Shown: positions 15,645-23,380 of the stretch, piece after piece
Position numbering within the stretch: the stretch's first letter is position 1
Layout: every line of letters begins with the position of its first letter
Assembly (NCBI GenBank): GCA_028719205.1
Contig: JAQUKH010000031.1
Location: forward strand, 1-30,595
From: a bacterium
GTDB taxonomy: Bacteria > JACRDZ01 > JAQUKH01
Reading direction: 5' to 3'
DNA length: 30,595 bases
The notes under the pieces: model-generated
The model's input: only the letters and a program-made list of their open reading frames with translations
Databases searched by the model: none
What the model was told of the DNA's origin: nothing
Translations under genes and position numbers: made by a program

Positions 15645-17411
15645 CTAAAAGCTTAAAGACACATTAATTAAAATATCCTCTGTGACGCTATTCGCGCTTT
15701 GATCTGTCAAATTTTCCTGTTTGATGACCGTGTAAGTTAAAGAACTGTTACCTATGTTTCCAATAGGATAACTAGCATTAAGAGAATAATTTATATTATT
15801 AGTTGAAATAAGCTCCGCATCCCTTGAATCGGTACCTACTGATAATTTAGCTGATATAGGAATACCCTGGAATGTAGTGCTGATTCCCGGCCCAAAATCA
15901 GTCCTTTGAGAAAGATGAGTCCCTGTCTCATCAAAAGTACGGGTTAATGAACCTGTTAAGTTAACCGATGTTACCCCCAGTTTATAATCTAAACTGGCCT
16001 TATAATCACTTGTTGTTTGGTCACTGCTGGCAGTCGATGAGTTACTTTGGGTATGGCTATAAGAAGTACCTAATGAACTGTTTAAATCTTCTATTAACAT
16101 CAGGCTGTAATTCAGGGTTATTGTATTACGAATATCGTCCCTGTTATCATCCGGAATATTAGAATTGTTTTTATCTAAAACATAAGCATAGGTACAATCC
16201 AATCTTTCTATAAGCTTCCCTGATAAATTAAACCCGAAGTTTTCTGCTTCAGACGCATTGTTATTTTCTACCGAATGTTTTTTCCCGAAGCCATATCTTG
16301 CGCTGGCCGTAAAATCGCTGACATTTAATGATCCTGGAGGGGCAATACTTAAATCAATGGAATCATTCGCGGTTATAGTGTTTTTTGTTTGACTGGAAGT
16401 ATAAGTATAACCTATATTAACAGCGTCAAAAATCGGCGGAATTCTTACCGAGAAATCTCTGGTATTAGTATTATCGATCGAATCTACAGTCTGAGTTTCT
16501 GAAGTTTTTGCAGATGTCGAGAAGCTTAAATTCTTTATGGGAGTAAAAGCTATCCGGAAGCCATTAGCATTACTTACATCCTTTCTCCCGCTTTGAGAAT
16601 TAAAACTATTACTTTTTGTCCAATCGCAATTAATATTTAAATTTTCTAATAAGTTAAAACTAAAGCTTGCATCCCCTGATTCAGTTAAACTATTGACTGA
16701 AGTAGCGACATCATAATTATTACCTACCCTGTACCCGCTATTAAAAGATAATTTATTATCCAATAATTTTGTAGAATAGCTCAAGTTTAACGCATTATTT
16801 GTCGTCTGATTTACCGTTGGACTATCTACGGAATTAGTGCTATTACTATTAAATGAAATTGCCGAAGATATATTTGAATCTTGTATCTTAAAATTCTTGG
16901 AAAATTGTACACCGGCAGTATTATCAGAAGTTGTGGTCAGTTGACTGTCTTTAATAGAATTTGAATAGTTAAAAGAAAATCTGGGTAAGACTTCAGGATT
17001 TATTGAAAAACTGAACTTATTTGTTTTCGTATTGGATACACCAATAGTAAAATCACTATTAGTGTCATCTGTTAACCCTAACGAGCAGGCTATTATATCA
17101 TAACTTAAATCAAAATTTAGATCTGTTACTTCAGTTTTTGATTTAACAGCTTCGTTGATAGAATATCTAACCGCAGTACGAAGGCTTCCCTTCTCAGTCA
17201 GATCATTTTTAATATTTAAGTTGTAACTATAAATATGTGTAAAATTTTCCGCTGCATCTTCTAGCGTTTTAGCCCTATCAGTACCATCAGAGGAAGTATA
17301 AGAAAAAGAAACGTTGCCGCCGATGTCCAAACCCTGGGCAAAAATATTACGAGCATAAATAAAAATACTTATAGGAACAATTATATAGATAATTATTTTC
17401 TTATTTAACAT
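15645..17411 (-). CDS. Large outer-membrane beta-barrel, candidate cytochrome conduit porin
   Basis: This 588-residue protein has an N-terminal signal peptide (about 1-25, ending IFAQ) and then uninterrupted amphipathic beta strands rich in Ser, Asn and Thr. Examples are LNLSYSTKLLDNKLSFNSGY and NINCDWTKSNSF. It ends in ILINVSLSF, with the terminal Phe of BAM substrates. The length would suit a barrel of roughly 24-26 strands, similar to MtrB/PioB conduit porins, but I see no MtrB-specific motif. Its gene is 18 bases after the 16-haem cytochrome gene, with only a weak ribosome-binding site (TGGAT). That coupling, as in known porin-cytochrome complexes, is the reason for the conduit proposal. 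An ordinary transporter or a structural barrel is the alternative. Confidence 0.75.
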   Translation of the reverse strand: MLNKKIIIYIIVPISIFIYARNIFAQGLDIGGNVSFSYTSSDGTDRAKTLEDAAENFTHIYSYNLNIKNDLTEKGSLRTAVRYSINEAVKSKTEVTDLNFDLSYDIIACSLGLTDDTNSDFTIGVSNTKTNKFSFSINPEVLPRFSFNYSNSIKDSQLTTTSDNTAGVQFSKNFKIQDSNISSAISFNSNSTNSVDSPTVNQTTNNALNLSYSTKLLDNKLSFNSGYRVGNNYDVATSVNSLTESGDASFSFNLLENLNINCDWTKSNSFNSQSGRKDVSNANGFRIAFTPIKNLSFSTSAKTSETQTVDSIDNTNTRDFSVRIPPIFDAVNIGYTYTSSQTKNTITANDSIDLSIAPPGSLNVSDFTASARYGFGKKHSVENNNASEAENFGFNLSGKLIERLDCTYAYVLDKNNSNIPDDNRDDIRNTITLNYSLMLIEDLNSSLGTSYSHTQSNSSTASSDQTTSDYKASLDYKLGVTSVNLTGSLTRTFDETGTHLSQRTDFGPGISTTFQGIPISAKLSVGTDSRDAELISTNNINYSLNASYPIGNIGNSSLTYTVIKQENLTDQSANSVTEDILINVSLSF

Positions 17412-17429
17412 AAAAATCCAGTTTTATAT

Positions 17430-19157
17430 TTATTCATGGCAGTTAAAACAAAAACTTCTCTCGCCTTTTTTTAATTTATCAACAAACAAAAGCTTTGCCG
17501 GTTCATGATTATTATGGCAAGTAGCGCAATTTATCTTATTCCCGACAGCAAGCGGGAAACCGCTTAATTCCATTTTGGGAACAATATTTATCAAATGCGT
17601 ATTTTTATCTTCACGATGACAGACATTACATCGATTTACAATATTTTTATCATAAGAAAGGGCATTTCCCCGTGTTAATTCAGGCAGGATAACATGACAA
17701 AATTTACATTTATTCTCAGATTTACTTTCGACATGAGGATTCTTCCTCTTAAATTTCTCATCACCACTGTGACAAGCCTGACATAAGTCATTTACAGCAT
17801 CTTTACGGCGGTAAACAGGCAAATCCCTTTTTTTTATACTCCAATCTTCAGCTAAAACTGTTTCTCCGTAAGGCAAATGCGCGTCATGACAAGTATAACA
17901 AGTTATTGATTTCCACCTGTCCAGAGGAATATCCGCGGGAATGCGTTTCTTTGGTTCCACATCTAACGGATGAGAATGTCCGCTTTTATCATGGCATTCC
18001 TGGCATAAGACCTTAATTTCTGATTTAGTATAAACCTCGGCTGATTCTCTTAATTTGACCCTGTTAAAATCATTTACTTTCCAACTTACACACATTTCAT
18101 TTAAGTTGAATGGGAATTCTTTATGACAAGACATACACTGCCTTTCCCAATGAGGGTTATCTATCTTAACCCGGTTCATAATTTTTAATTCATGGCAAAC
18201 CTTGCATAAATTACTCATTACACGCTCAAAATCTAACGGAGTATCCCCATATGTATGCTTTTCATAATCATATTCATCTAAATCTCCGTTTGAACTTCTT
18301 AAAAAAACGGTTGCTCTCTTTATTACCCTGCCGTCAGGATAAACCTTTTCATTGCTGAAATCAAAATGACAGCTTTGGCAAGATTCCCCATGGGGATCGT
18401 GACAAGTATTACAAGTCATACTATCCGACTCATCCAAAGGAAATTTCTGAAATTCAGATTGGTTTGTCATAGCCTCCAGCATAATCGGAGAAGGTATGAT
18501 ATTTATAGGATGCTTAACTGTTATTTCATTATCAGCATTTTTTTTATGGCAATCATCCATGCATAATCTCTGGATAGGTTTATTTAAAAGAATAGTTTCA
18601 TGGGTGTCTCTTGCCATATCAACAGCAGTAGAATGGCATTGCGCGCAGTTTTTATAAATATATTCCCTGATAAAAGAATCAGTGGAATATGAATAAGTGC
18701 CTGAATTTATTCCCCACTTCGGATTAGTTTTTTCTGTATCAGCGGAATGGCAGCTTATTGAACTGCAACTTTTTGTGATAGGATCAAAACCGGTTAAAGT
18801 CACTTGTATTGTACCATTCATGTGATTTTTAATATTTGCATCCACATTTTTGTCATAATGACATTCGTCACAAAGATCCCATCGTGTTATAAATTTCCCA
18901 TCTTTACCTTTTAAATCTCTGTAACTTCCATTCTGGAATTTAGCAAACTTTGTTATATTGGTTTCATCTAAATGATCTTTATGCTTTCCAGTTTCCGGCT
19001 GTCCATATTTAGAGTTAACCCCGTGGCATTTATTACAAGTAAATTCCTGGTCGTGCGGATTTCTGTCATATGAAATAGAAAAAGTATCTGTATTTACTGC
19101 GATAAGGATTAATGTAATCAGAACAAAATAAAACTTAATATTCAAACTCTGTCCCAT
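17430..19157 (-). CDS. Secreted 16-haem cytochrome c with doubled-CXXCH domains
   Basis: This 575-residue protein has an N-terminal signal peptide (about 1-27). It has 14 CXXCH sites, beginning at C41, C96, C171, C249, C260, C318, C341, C385, C420, C459, C484, C510, C544 and C570. A CX4CH (CSSISCH, C131) and a CX3CH (CMDDCH, C199) bring the total to 16 possible haems; the last sits one residue from the C-terminus. Paired sites such as CYTCHDAH...LCQACH and CATCHNNH...FCFNCH match the doubled-CXXCH family. A longer module recurs near 199-255, 385-427 and 510-552. The ATG is one base after the stop of the propeller gene, so translation is coupled. It probably works as a haem wire with the barrel encoded next. 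I find no catalytic motif for nitrite, hydroxylamine or tetrathionate chemistry. Confidence 0.9.
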   Translation of the reverse strand: MGQSLNIKFYFVLITLILIAVNTDTFSISYDRNPHDQEFTCNKCHGVNSKYGQPETGKHKDHLDETNITKFAKFQNGSYRDLKGKDGKFITRWDLCDECHYDKNVDANIKNHMNGTIQVTLTGFDPITKSCSSISCHSADTEKTNPKWGINSGTYSYSTDSFIREYIYKNCAQCHSTAVDMARDTHETILLNKPIQRLCMDDCHKKNADNEITVKHPINIIPSPIMLEAMTNQSEFQKFPLDESDSMTCNTCHDPHGESCQSCHFDFSNEKVYPDGRVIKRATVFLRSSNGDLDEYDYEKHTYGDTPLDFERVMSNLCKVCHELKIMNRVKIDNPHWERQCMSCHKEFPFNLNEMCVSWKVNDFNRVKLRESAEVYTKSEIKVLCQECHDKSGHSHPLDVEPKKRIPADIPLDRWKSITCYTCHDAHLPYGETVLAEDWSIKKRDLPVYRRKDAVNDLCQACHSGDEKFKRKNPHVESKSENKCKFCHVILPELTRGNALSYDKNIVNRCNVCHREDKNTHLINIVPKMELSGFPLAVGNKINCATCHNNHEPAKLLFVDKLKKGERSFCFNCHE

Positions 19158-19158
19158 C

Positions 19159-20205
19159 CTAATATTTTCGCCAGGTTAAATCAAATTTATCCTCAATAAC
19201 AATTAAAGGATCAGTATATAACCACTTGTTTTCATTCTTTAAATATTTAAAAGCTCCCCCTCCTGAACAAATTGAGGCGGCTGACCAGATATTATTATCA
19301 ACGTCAATTGATAATGAAGCGGCTATAATATTATCCTGGCTGAAATCCTGCCAAATATTGTTTATTTTATCAAACCGTATCACCCCGTGCAGCCTGGTCC
19401 CAAACCAGATAGAACTTGGTTCAAAAAGGTCAGGCATAATGGATAAAATACAATCATTAGCATTTTCGCCATTTACTTTTCTAGCGTACAATTGCCAGCT
19501 GTTTTTTTCTTTGTGATAAACAACCAATCCATAATTCGCGGAACCTATAAGAACATAAGACTCATCAACTGCCACAGCATTTATGCCTTTTATTTCGATA
19601 AAATCCTCAGGCGGATTTACTTTAACAAGAAAATCCCGCTGTGAAGAATATTTAAAAAGCCCGTTATCCGTTCCCACCCACAATGAATAATTATCGCCGC
19701 CCGGATCCTCGGCAATTGAATTTACTTTTTTAGCCGTTAATCCTTCTTTGGAGGCATATGTCTTCCATTCGCCCGTTTCCGTGTCAAACCTTACTAATCC
19801 AAAATCCGAAGCGAACCAGATATATTTTTTTATAATTTTATCAAACAAAATAGCATTAATTTGTATATCAAGTATGCCATCTTTATCTTTTATTTTTTCT
19901 ACGGTATTTTTTGCCCGGCTATATTTTTTAACACCTTGTACGGTACCTAACCAAATAAAATCTTTTTCTAAAGGATTAATAGCAATTACCCTAATATCCT
20001 TAACATCCTTGCTGATTATATCCCACTTATCGGACGATCTATTATATTTCAAAAGGCATTTATTAGTCCCAAACCAGATCAGATTTGTCTCGATAACATC
20101 CGCGGCAACTGAGATAAATTTTGTTCCCGGATAATAAATTTCTTCTGCCTGAATAACAGGGCATAAAAATAATATTATTATATTTAAAAACAATAATTTT
20201 CTCAT
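19159..20205 (-). CDS. Secreted 7-bladed propeller of the cytochrome/barrel operon
   Basis: This 348-residue protein has a Sec signal peptide ending near residue 20 (PVIQA). Seven repeats of the sensor-type propeller pattern can be counted, each with a core such as LWVGTDNGLFKY: IWFGTNKCLLKY, IWLGTVQGVKKY, IWFASDFGLVRF, LWVGTDNGLFKY, a VLIGS form, IWFGTRLHGVIRF and a final IWSAAS form. This is the Reg_prop-like repeat of two-component sensors, but no membrane helix, histidine kinase or other output domain follows. It leads the operon and is coupled to the 16-haem cytochrome by a one-base gap. A surface or periplasmic binding partner of the cytochrome-barrel complex is a reasonable inference. 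The ribosome-binding site is not obvious. Confidence 0.82.
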   Translation of the reverse strand: MRKLLFLNIIILFLCPVIQAEEIYYPGTKFISVAADVIETNLIWFGTNKCLLKYNRSSDKWDIISKDVKDIRVIAINPLEKDFIWLGTVQGVKKYSRAKNTVEKIKDKDGILDIQINAILFDKIIKKYIWFASDFGLVRFDTETGEWKTYASKEGLTAKKVNSIAEDPGGDNYSLWVGTDNGLFKYSSQRDFLVKVNPPEDFIEIKGINAVAVDESYVLIGSANYGLVVYHKEKNSWQLYARKVNGENANDCILSIMPDLFEPSSIWFGTRLHGVIRFDKINNIWQDFSQDNIIAASLSIDVDNNIWSAASICSGGGAFKYLKNENKWLYTDPLIVIEDKFDLTWRKY

Positions 20206-20267
20206 TTTTAAAAAAAATATGTCTTTTTTATCAAATTAACCAGAGATAAACACAAAATAAGAACAAA

Positions 20268-20296
20268 ATTTTATAATATTTCACAATAATTGTCAA
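20268..20296 (-). promoter_or_regulatory. Promoter of the propeller / 16-haem cytochrome / barrel operon
   Basis: A perfect -35 TTGACA (20291-20296) and -10 TAAAAT (20268-20273) are spaced by 17 bases. The predicted start near 20261 leaves a leader of about 56 AT-rich bases before the ATG at 20205. Confidence 0.7.
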
Positions 20297-20321
20297 GGTA
20301 TATCTCCGAAAAATCCAGGGA

Positions 20322-22253
20322 CTACTCAACCCTAAGCTGGGTTTCAGCATCGACTATTCCCCTGCAAATATTCTCAATAGCCTTCTGCGAGGTTTGTTTT
20401 AACTGTACAGATGTATACGGATTGCTTTTTATTTCTCTTAATAACTGGAGGGCCATACGAAAATAGCGGACCACTTCACCTTCATCAGCATCGGTAAAGC
20501 GGAGGATCTCCCCAAATTCCTCACCATGCATCCAAAAATCAAACGCCTCAGACATCTGGAATGAACTTTTTTTAATAAACGGCCTGATATTATATTTAGA
20601 CTCTTTTCTTTTTATTTCTTTTTCTTGAGAGGAAACAAATTTCTCAAGCCTTTTGTACCTTACGGGCACATCTCTTTTGGGAAGCCCTCTTCTTGGTTCA
20701 TAAACCAAACTGAGAAGCAGGATCCCAAGCTCATACTCATTCATTTTATTAATAAAATTCCTTTCATATAATTCTCCAAAGATCAATTCATGCCCGAACA
20801 TCTGTGACACAAAAAGGCCTTTTTTTGTAATAGAATTTTTTCTTATATATCCCATTTCTTTTAGCAGCAGCAGCCTGTCTTTGATCTGGCCCTCTGCTTC
20901 TCTCCGGTGAGCAGAGTCATTTTGAAAAAAATGGAACGATCTTTCATATATTTCATAAAGCCCTTCTCCTAAATTCTGGTATAAATTCAAAATAGTAGCG
21001 TAAGCGGTATTAAACTGGCTTACGACCTTTTCTGTTTTCCCTTTTACAGCGTGGATTATCTTATCAAAATCTATTTCCAGCGGATTAATACGGCAATATA
21101 TAAATCCTTCGTTATCGATTCCCCGTCTGCCGGCCCTCCCGGCCATTTGCTGAAAATCCCGCGCTTTCATAGTCCTGAAGCCGGTACCGTCAAATTTCTG
21201 CAACCCGTCAAAAATAACACTTCTTGCCGGCATATTTATACCCAAAGCAAAGGTTTCGGTCGTAAAAATAATTTTAATTGATCGCCTGGTAAAAAGCCTT
21301 TCCACAACTTCTTTCAATGTAGGCAGCATGCCCGCGTGATGATACGCGATCCCTCTTGAGATTAATGGCCGCAAAAATTCCGCTCCAGGTTCATATAAAA
21401 GATTAAATTTTTCGCATAATGAATTATAAAACTCATTTACTTCTTTCTTTTCGCTTTCAGACATAAAATCACATCCTATCAAAGACTCCGCTAATTCTTT
21501 ACACCTGCGCCGGCTAAAAGCGAAATAAATGCAAGGTAATCCGTTTGCCTGATGAATATGTTTAACCAGGTCAGGAACACGGTTCGGGTGTATAGATTCA
21601 GTTGAATATCTTCGGCCATGGCGTAAATAATACTGTTTCCCTGTATATGATAATTTTTTAACTTCATCAAGGCTGTTCGCGATCTTACCCTGCGTCTGAT
21701 AAAAAATATGAAGCGGCACAGACCTGTTATTTTCAACAACGACCTTAAGATCTAATTTATGGATATGCCTTATCCATTCAGCCAGTTCATTAATATTCGG
21801 GATAGTAGCGCTTAAGGCCAGCACCTTCATATGTTCCGGCAGAAAAATAATGGATTCTTCCCACACGGTCCCGCGTTCTTCATTATCTATGTAATGGATC
21901 TCATCAAAAATTATCCATTTATAATTATCAAGTGAAGATTTTTCGCTTAACAATTTATTCCTGAATATCTCCGTCGTCATGATCATAACGGGAGAATTGG
22001 GATTTATACTTACATCGCCCGTCAGGATGCCGACTTTATCACCGTATTGACATTTGAAATCACGATATTTCTGGTTACTTAAGGCCTTGACAGGAGCGGT
22101 ATAAATAACACCTTCTCTGTTTTGCAGGCATTTTTTTATTACATATTCGGCAATGATCGTTTTACCCGCTCCGGTAGGCGCGGATATTAAAACCGAATTG
22201 CCGTCTTCTATATGGTCAATAGCTTCTTTTTGAAAAGGGTCATAAATAAACAT
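20322..22253 (-). CDS. Ski2-like DExH-box RNA helicase
   Basis: This superfamily 2 helicase is 643 residues. It has a Q-motif-like FQKEAI (7-12), Walker A APTGAGKT (25-32), Walker B box DEIH (117-120), motif III SAT (148-150) and motif VI QMAGRAGRRG (about 368-377). A C-terminal segment around 565-635 (FDFWMHGEEFGEILRFTDADEGEVVRY-like pattern) matches the DSHCT domain of Ski2/Mtr4 helicases. It lacks the long arch insertion of eukaryotic Mtr4 and is much shorter. A role in RNA unwinding for decay or ribosome maturation is likely from the family, but the partner is not in the window. The ATG has no ribosome-binding site and lies 7 bases after an extended -10 box, so the mRNA may be leaderless. 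It is divergent from the release-factor-like gene. Confidence 0.9.
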   Translation of the reverse strand: MFIYDPFQKEAIDHIEDGNSVLISAPTGAGKTIIAEYVIKKCLQNREGVIYTAPVKALSNQKYRDFKCQYGDKVGILTGDVSINPNSPVMIMTTEIFRNKLLSEKSSLDNYKWIIFDEIHYIDNEERGTVWEESIIFLPEHMKVLALSATIPNINELAEWIRHIHKLDLKVVVENNRSVPLHIFYQTQGKIANSLDEVKKLSYTGKQYYLRHGRRYSTESIHPNRVPDLVKHIHQANGLPCIYFAFSRRRCKELAESLIGCDFMSESEKKEVNEFYNSLCEKFNLLYEPGAEFLRPLISRGIAYHHAGMLPTLKEVVERLFTRRSIKIIFTTETFALGINMPARSVIFDGLQKFDGTGFRTMKARDFQQMAGRAGRRGIDNEGFIYCRINPLEIDFDKIIHAVKGKTEKVVSQFNTAYATILNLYQNLGEGLYEIYERSFHFFQNDSAHRREAEGQIKDRLLLLKEMGYIRKNSITKKGLFVSQMFGHELIFGELYERNFINKMNEYELGILLLSLVYEPRRGLPKRDVPVRYKRLEKFVSSQEKEIKRKESKYNIRPFIKKSSFQMSEAFDFWMHGEEFGEILRFTDADEGEVVRYFRMALQLLREIKSNPYTSVQLKQTSQKAIENICRGIVDAETQLRVE

Positions 22254-22260
22254 GGTTATG

Positions 22261-22294
22261 AGTATAACAGAAATAACCGATAAAATAACAGAAA
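22261..22294. promoter_or_regulatory. Helicase -10 box overlapping a 21-bp-spaced direct repeat
   Basis: On the minus strand, TGTTATACT forms an extended -10 (TATACT at 22261-22266), 7 bases before the helicase ATG. On the plus strand ATAACAGAAA occurs twice, at 22264-22273 and 22285-22294. The copies are 21 bases apart, two turns of the helix, and the first overlaps the -10 box. The repeat could be an operator for one or both divergent genes. Confidence 0.45.
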
Positions 22295-22331
22295 AGTAAA
22301 TAAAGAGTGTGTTATAAAAAAGAAGGAAAAT

Positions 22332-22748
22332 ATGTCTCTTTTTAGTGTAAATCCTGAAAAAGAAAAAAAATTAACCGGGCAAATGGAAAAGCTGGGGATC
22401 AGAGAAACAGACCTTATTGAAAAATTTATCCGTTCAGGCGGCAAGGGCGGACAGAATGTAAATAAAACCTCAACCTGCGTCTATCTTGAACATATCCCAA
22501 CCGGCCTTAGTGTTAAAATGCAGAAGGAACGGTCACAAAGCCTGAACCGTTTCTTCGCGAGGCGCCTGCTTTTTGAAAAAATTGAAAATCAATTATTTAA
22601 AGAAAAAAGCGAATCGCGGAAAAAAATTGAAAAGATCAAAAGGCAGAAAAGAAAAAGGTCCAAACGGGCGAAAGAAAAAATGCTTCAGGATAAAAAACTG
22701 CATTCAGTAAAGAAAGACTTGCGAAAATCAGTTTCATTCGAAGCTTAA
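22332..22748 (+). CDS. Release-factor-like peptidyl-tRNA hydrolase (GGQ protein)
   Basis: This 138-residue protein consists of the catalytic domain of class I release factors without the codon-recognition domain. The GGQ motif, in SGGKGGQNVNKT, is at 39-41. The C-terminal third (about 88-125) is strongly basic, rich in Lys and Arg. In ArfB/YaeJ and the mitochondrial protein MTRFR a similar tail enters the empty mRNA channel and lets the protein release nascent chains from stalled ribosomes. Rescue of non-stop or stalled ribosomes is therefore the likely role. A GAAGGAAAA ribosome-binding site precedes the ATG. It is one of only three genes on the plus strand in the window. I do not assign it to ArfB proper without alignment. 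Confidence 0.85.
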   Translation: MSLFSVNPEKEKKLTGQMEKLGIRETDLIEKFIRSGGKGGQNVNKTSTCVYLEHIPTGLSVKMQKERSQSLNRFFARRLLFEKIENQLFKEKSESRKKIEKIKRQKRKRSKRAKEKMLQDKKLHSVKKDLRKSVSFEA

Positions 22749-22763
22749 TCCCTCTTAATTTTC

Positions 22764-22791
22764 TTGACACTTATTTTTTAAGGTGTAAAAT
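22764..22791 (+). promoter_or_regulatory. Promoter of the two LPP20-like lipoprotein genes
   Basis: A perfect -35 TTGACA (22764-22769) and -10 TAAAAT (22786-22791) are separated by 16 bases. The predicted start is about 50 bases before the ATG at 22847, which has a strong AAGGGAGGAAT ribosome-binding site. Confidence 0.75.
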
Positions 22792-22846
22792 TTGGTTGTT
22801 AGTATAAAGATTTATCATAATTAAAATATAAGGGAGGAATAAAAAA

Positions 22847-23299
22847 ATGAAAAAATTGTTTATTGTTTTGGCCGGTTTCGCTTTATGTATTAATCTGATC
22901 AGCTGCGGGTCAGGGGTAAAAAGCCATGTCAAGGGCGGGGAATTACAGCAAACTATGGAAGGTGAAACACAGGACAATGATTTTATTCAATCGATCGGAA
23001 TAGGCGCCGCGGACCAAAAAATGGATAATAAAACACAAAGGATGTCAACAAGCCGTAACGCGGCTATTACTCTGGCTCAATATGAGATGGTCGGCATAAT
23101 AAAAGGATTACATGTGGAAGGCGGAGTTACTGTATCGAAAGCAATGGAAACAAATTCGGATATTTATGCCAAAGTTAATGAATCCGTCAAAGGTGCTGAA
23201 ATAGTAAAAACTGAATGGACAGCGGATGATGGATGCGTGATAACTTTAAGGCTTTCTAAAAAAAGGCTTGCCCAGATGTTAAAGATGAATTTTAAATAA
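22847..23299 (+). CDS. LPP20-family lipoprotein
   Basis: This 150-residue protein has a lipoprotein signal peptide with lipobox LISC (Cys20). The mature part has the LPP20 pattern: an IGIGAAD segment, then SRNAAITLAQYEMVGIIKGL and a final VITLRLSKKRL strand. LPP20 proteins are outer-membrane lipoproteins related to the flagellar FlgO/FlgT/FlgP group, and their role outside flagella is unknown. It is followed after an 80-bp repeat by a larger lipoprotein with related segments, and the two are likely co-transcribed. Confidence 0.8.
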   Translation: MKKLFIVLAGFALCINLISCGSGVKSHVKGGELQQTMEGETQDNDFIQSIGIGAADQKMDNKTQRMSTSRNAAITLAQYEMVGIIKGLHVEGGVTVSKAMETNSDIYAKVNESVKGAEIVKTEWTADDGCVITLRLSKKRLAQMLKMNFK

Positions 23300-23380
23300 C
23301 CCCTCTAACTCCCCTTATCAGGGGAGAAAACAGAGGAACTTTCTTATCCCCCTGATAAGGGGGAACAAAAGGGGGTTTTT
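23298..23380. repeat. About 80-bp palindromic repeat between two lipoprotein genes
   Basis: It holds two hairpins, CTCCCC/GGGGAG with loop TTATCA (23309-23326) and CCCCCT/AGGGGG with loop GATA (23348-23363). The outer ends, AACCCC and GGGGTT, are also complementary. The second lipoprotein gene takes its GGGGG ribosome-binding sequence and the first bases of its TTG start codon from this element. It resembles the C/G-run repeats at 11063-11088 and 28566-28593. Confidence 0.75.
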
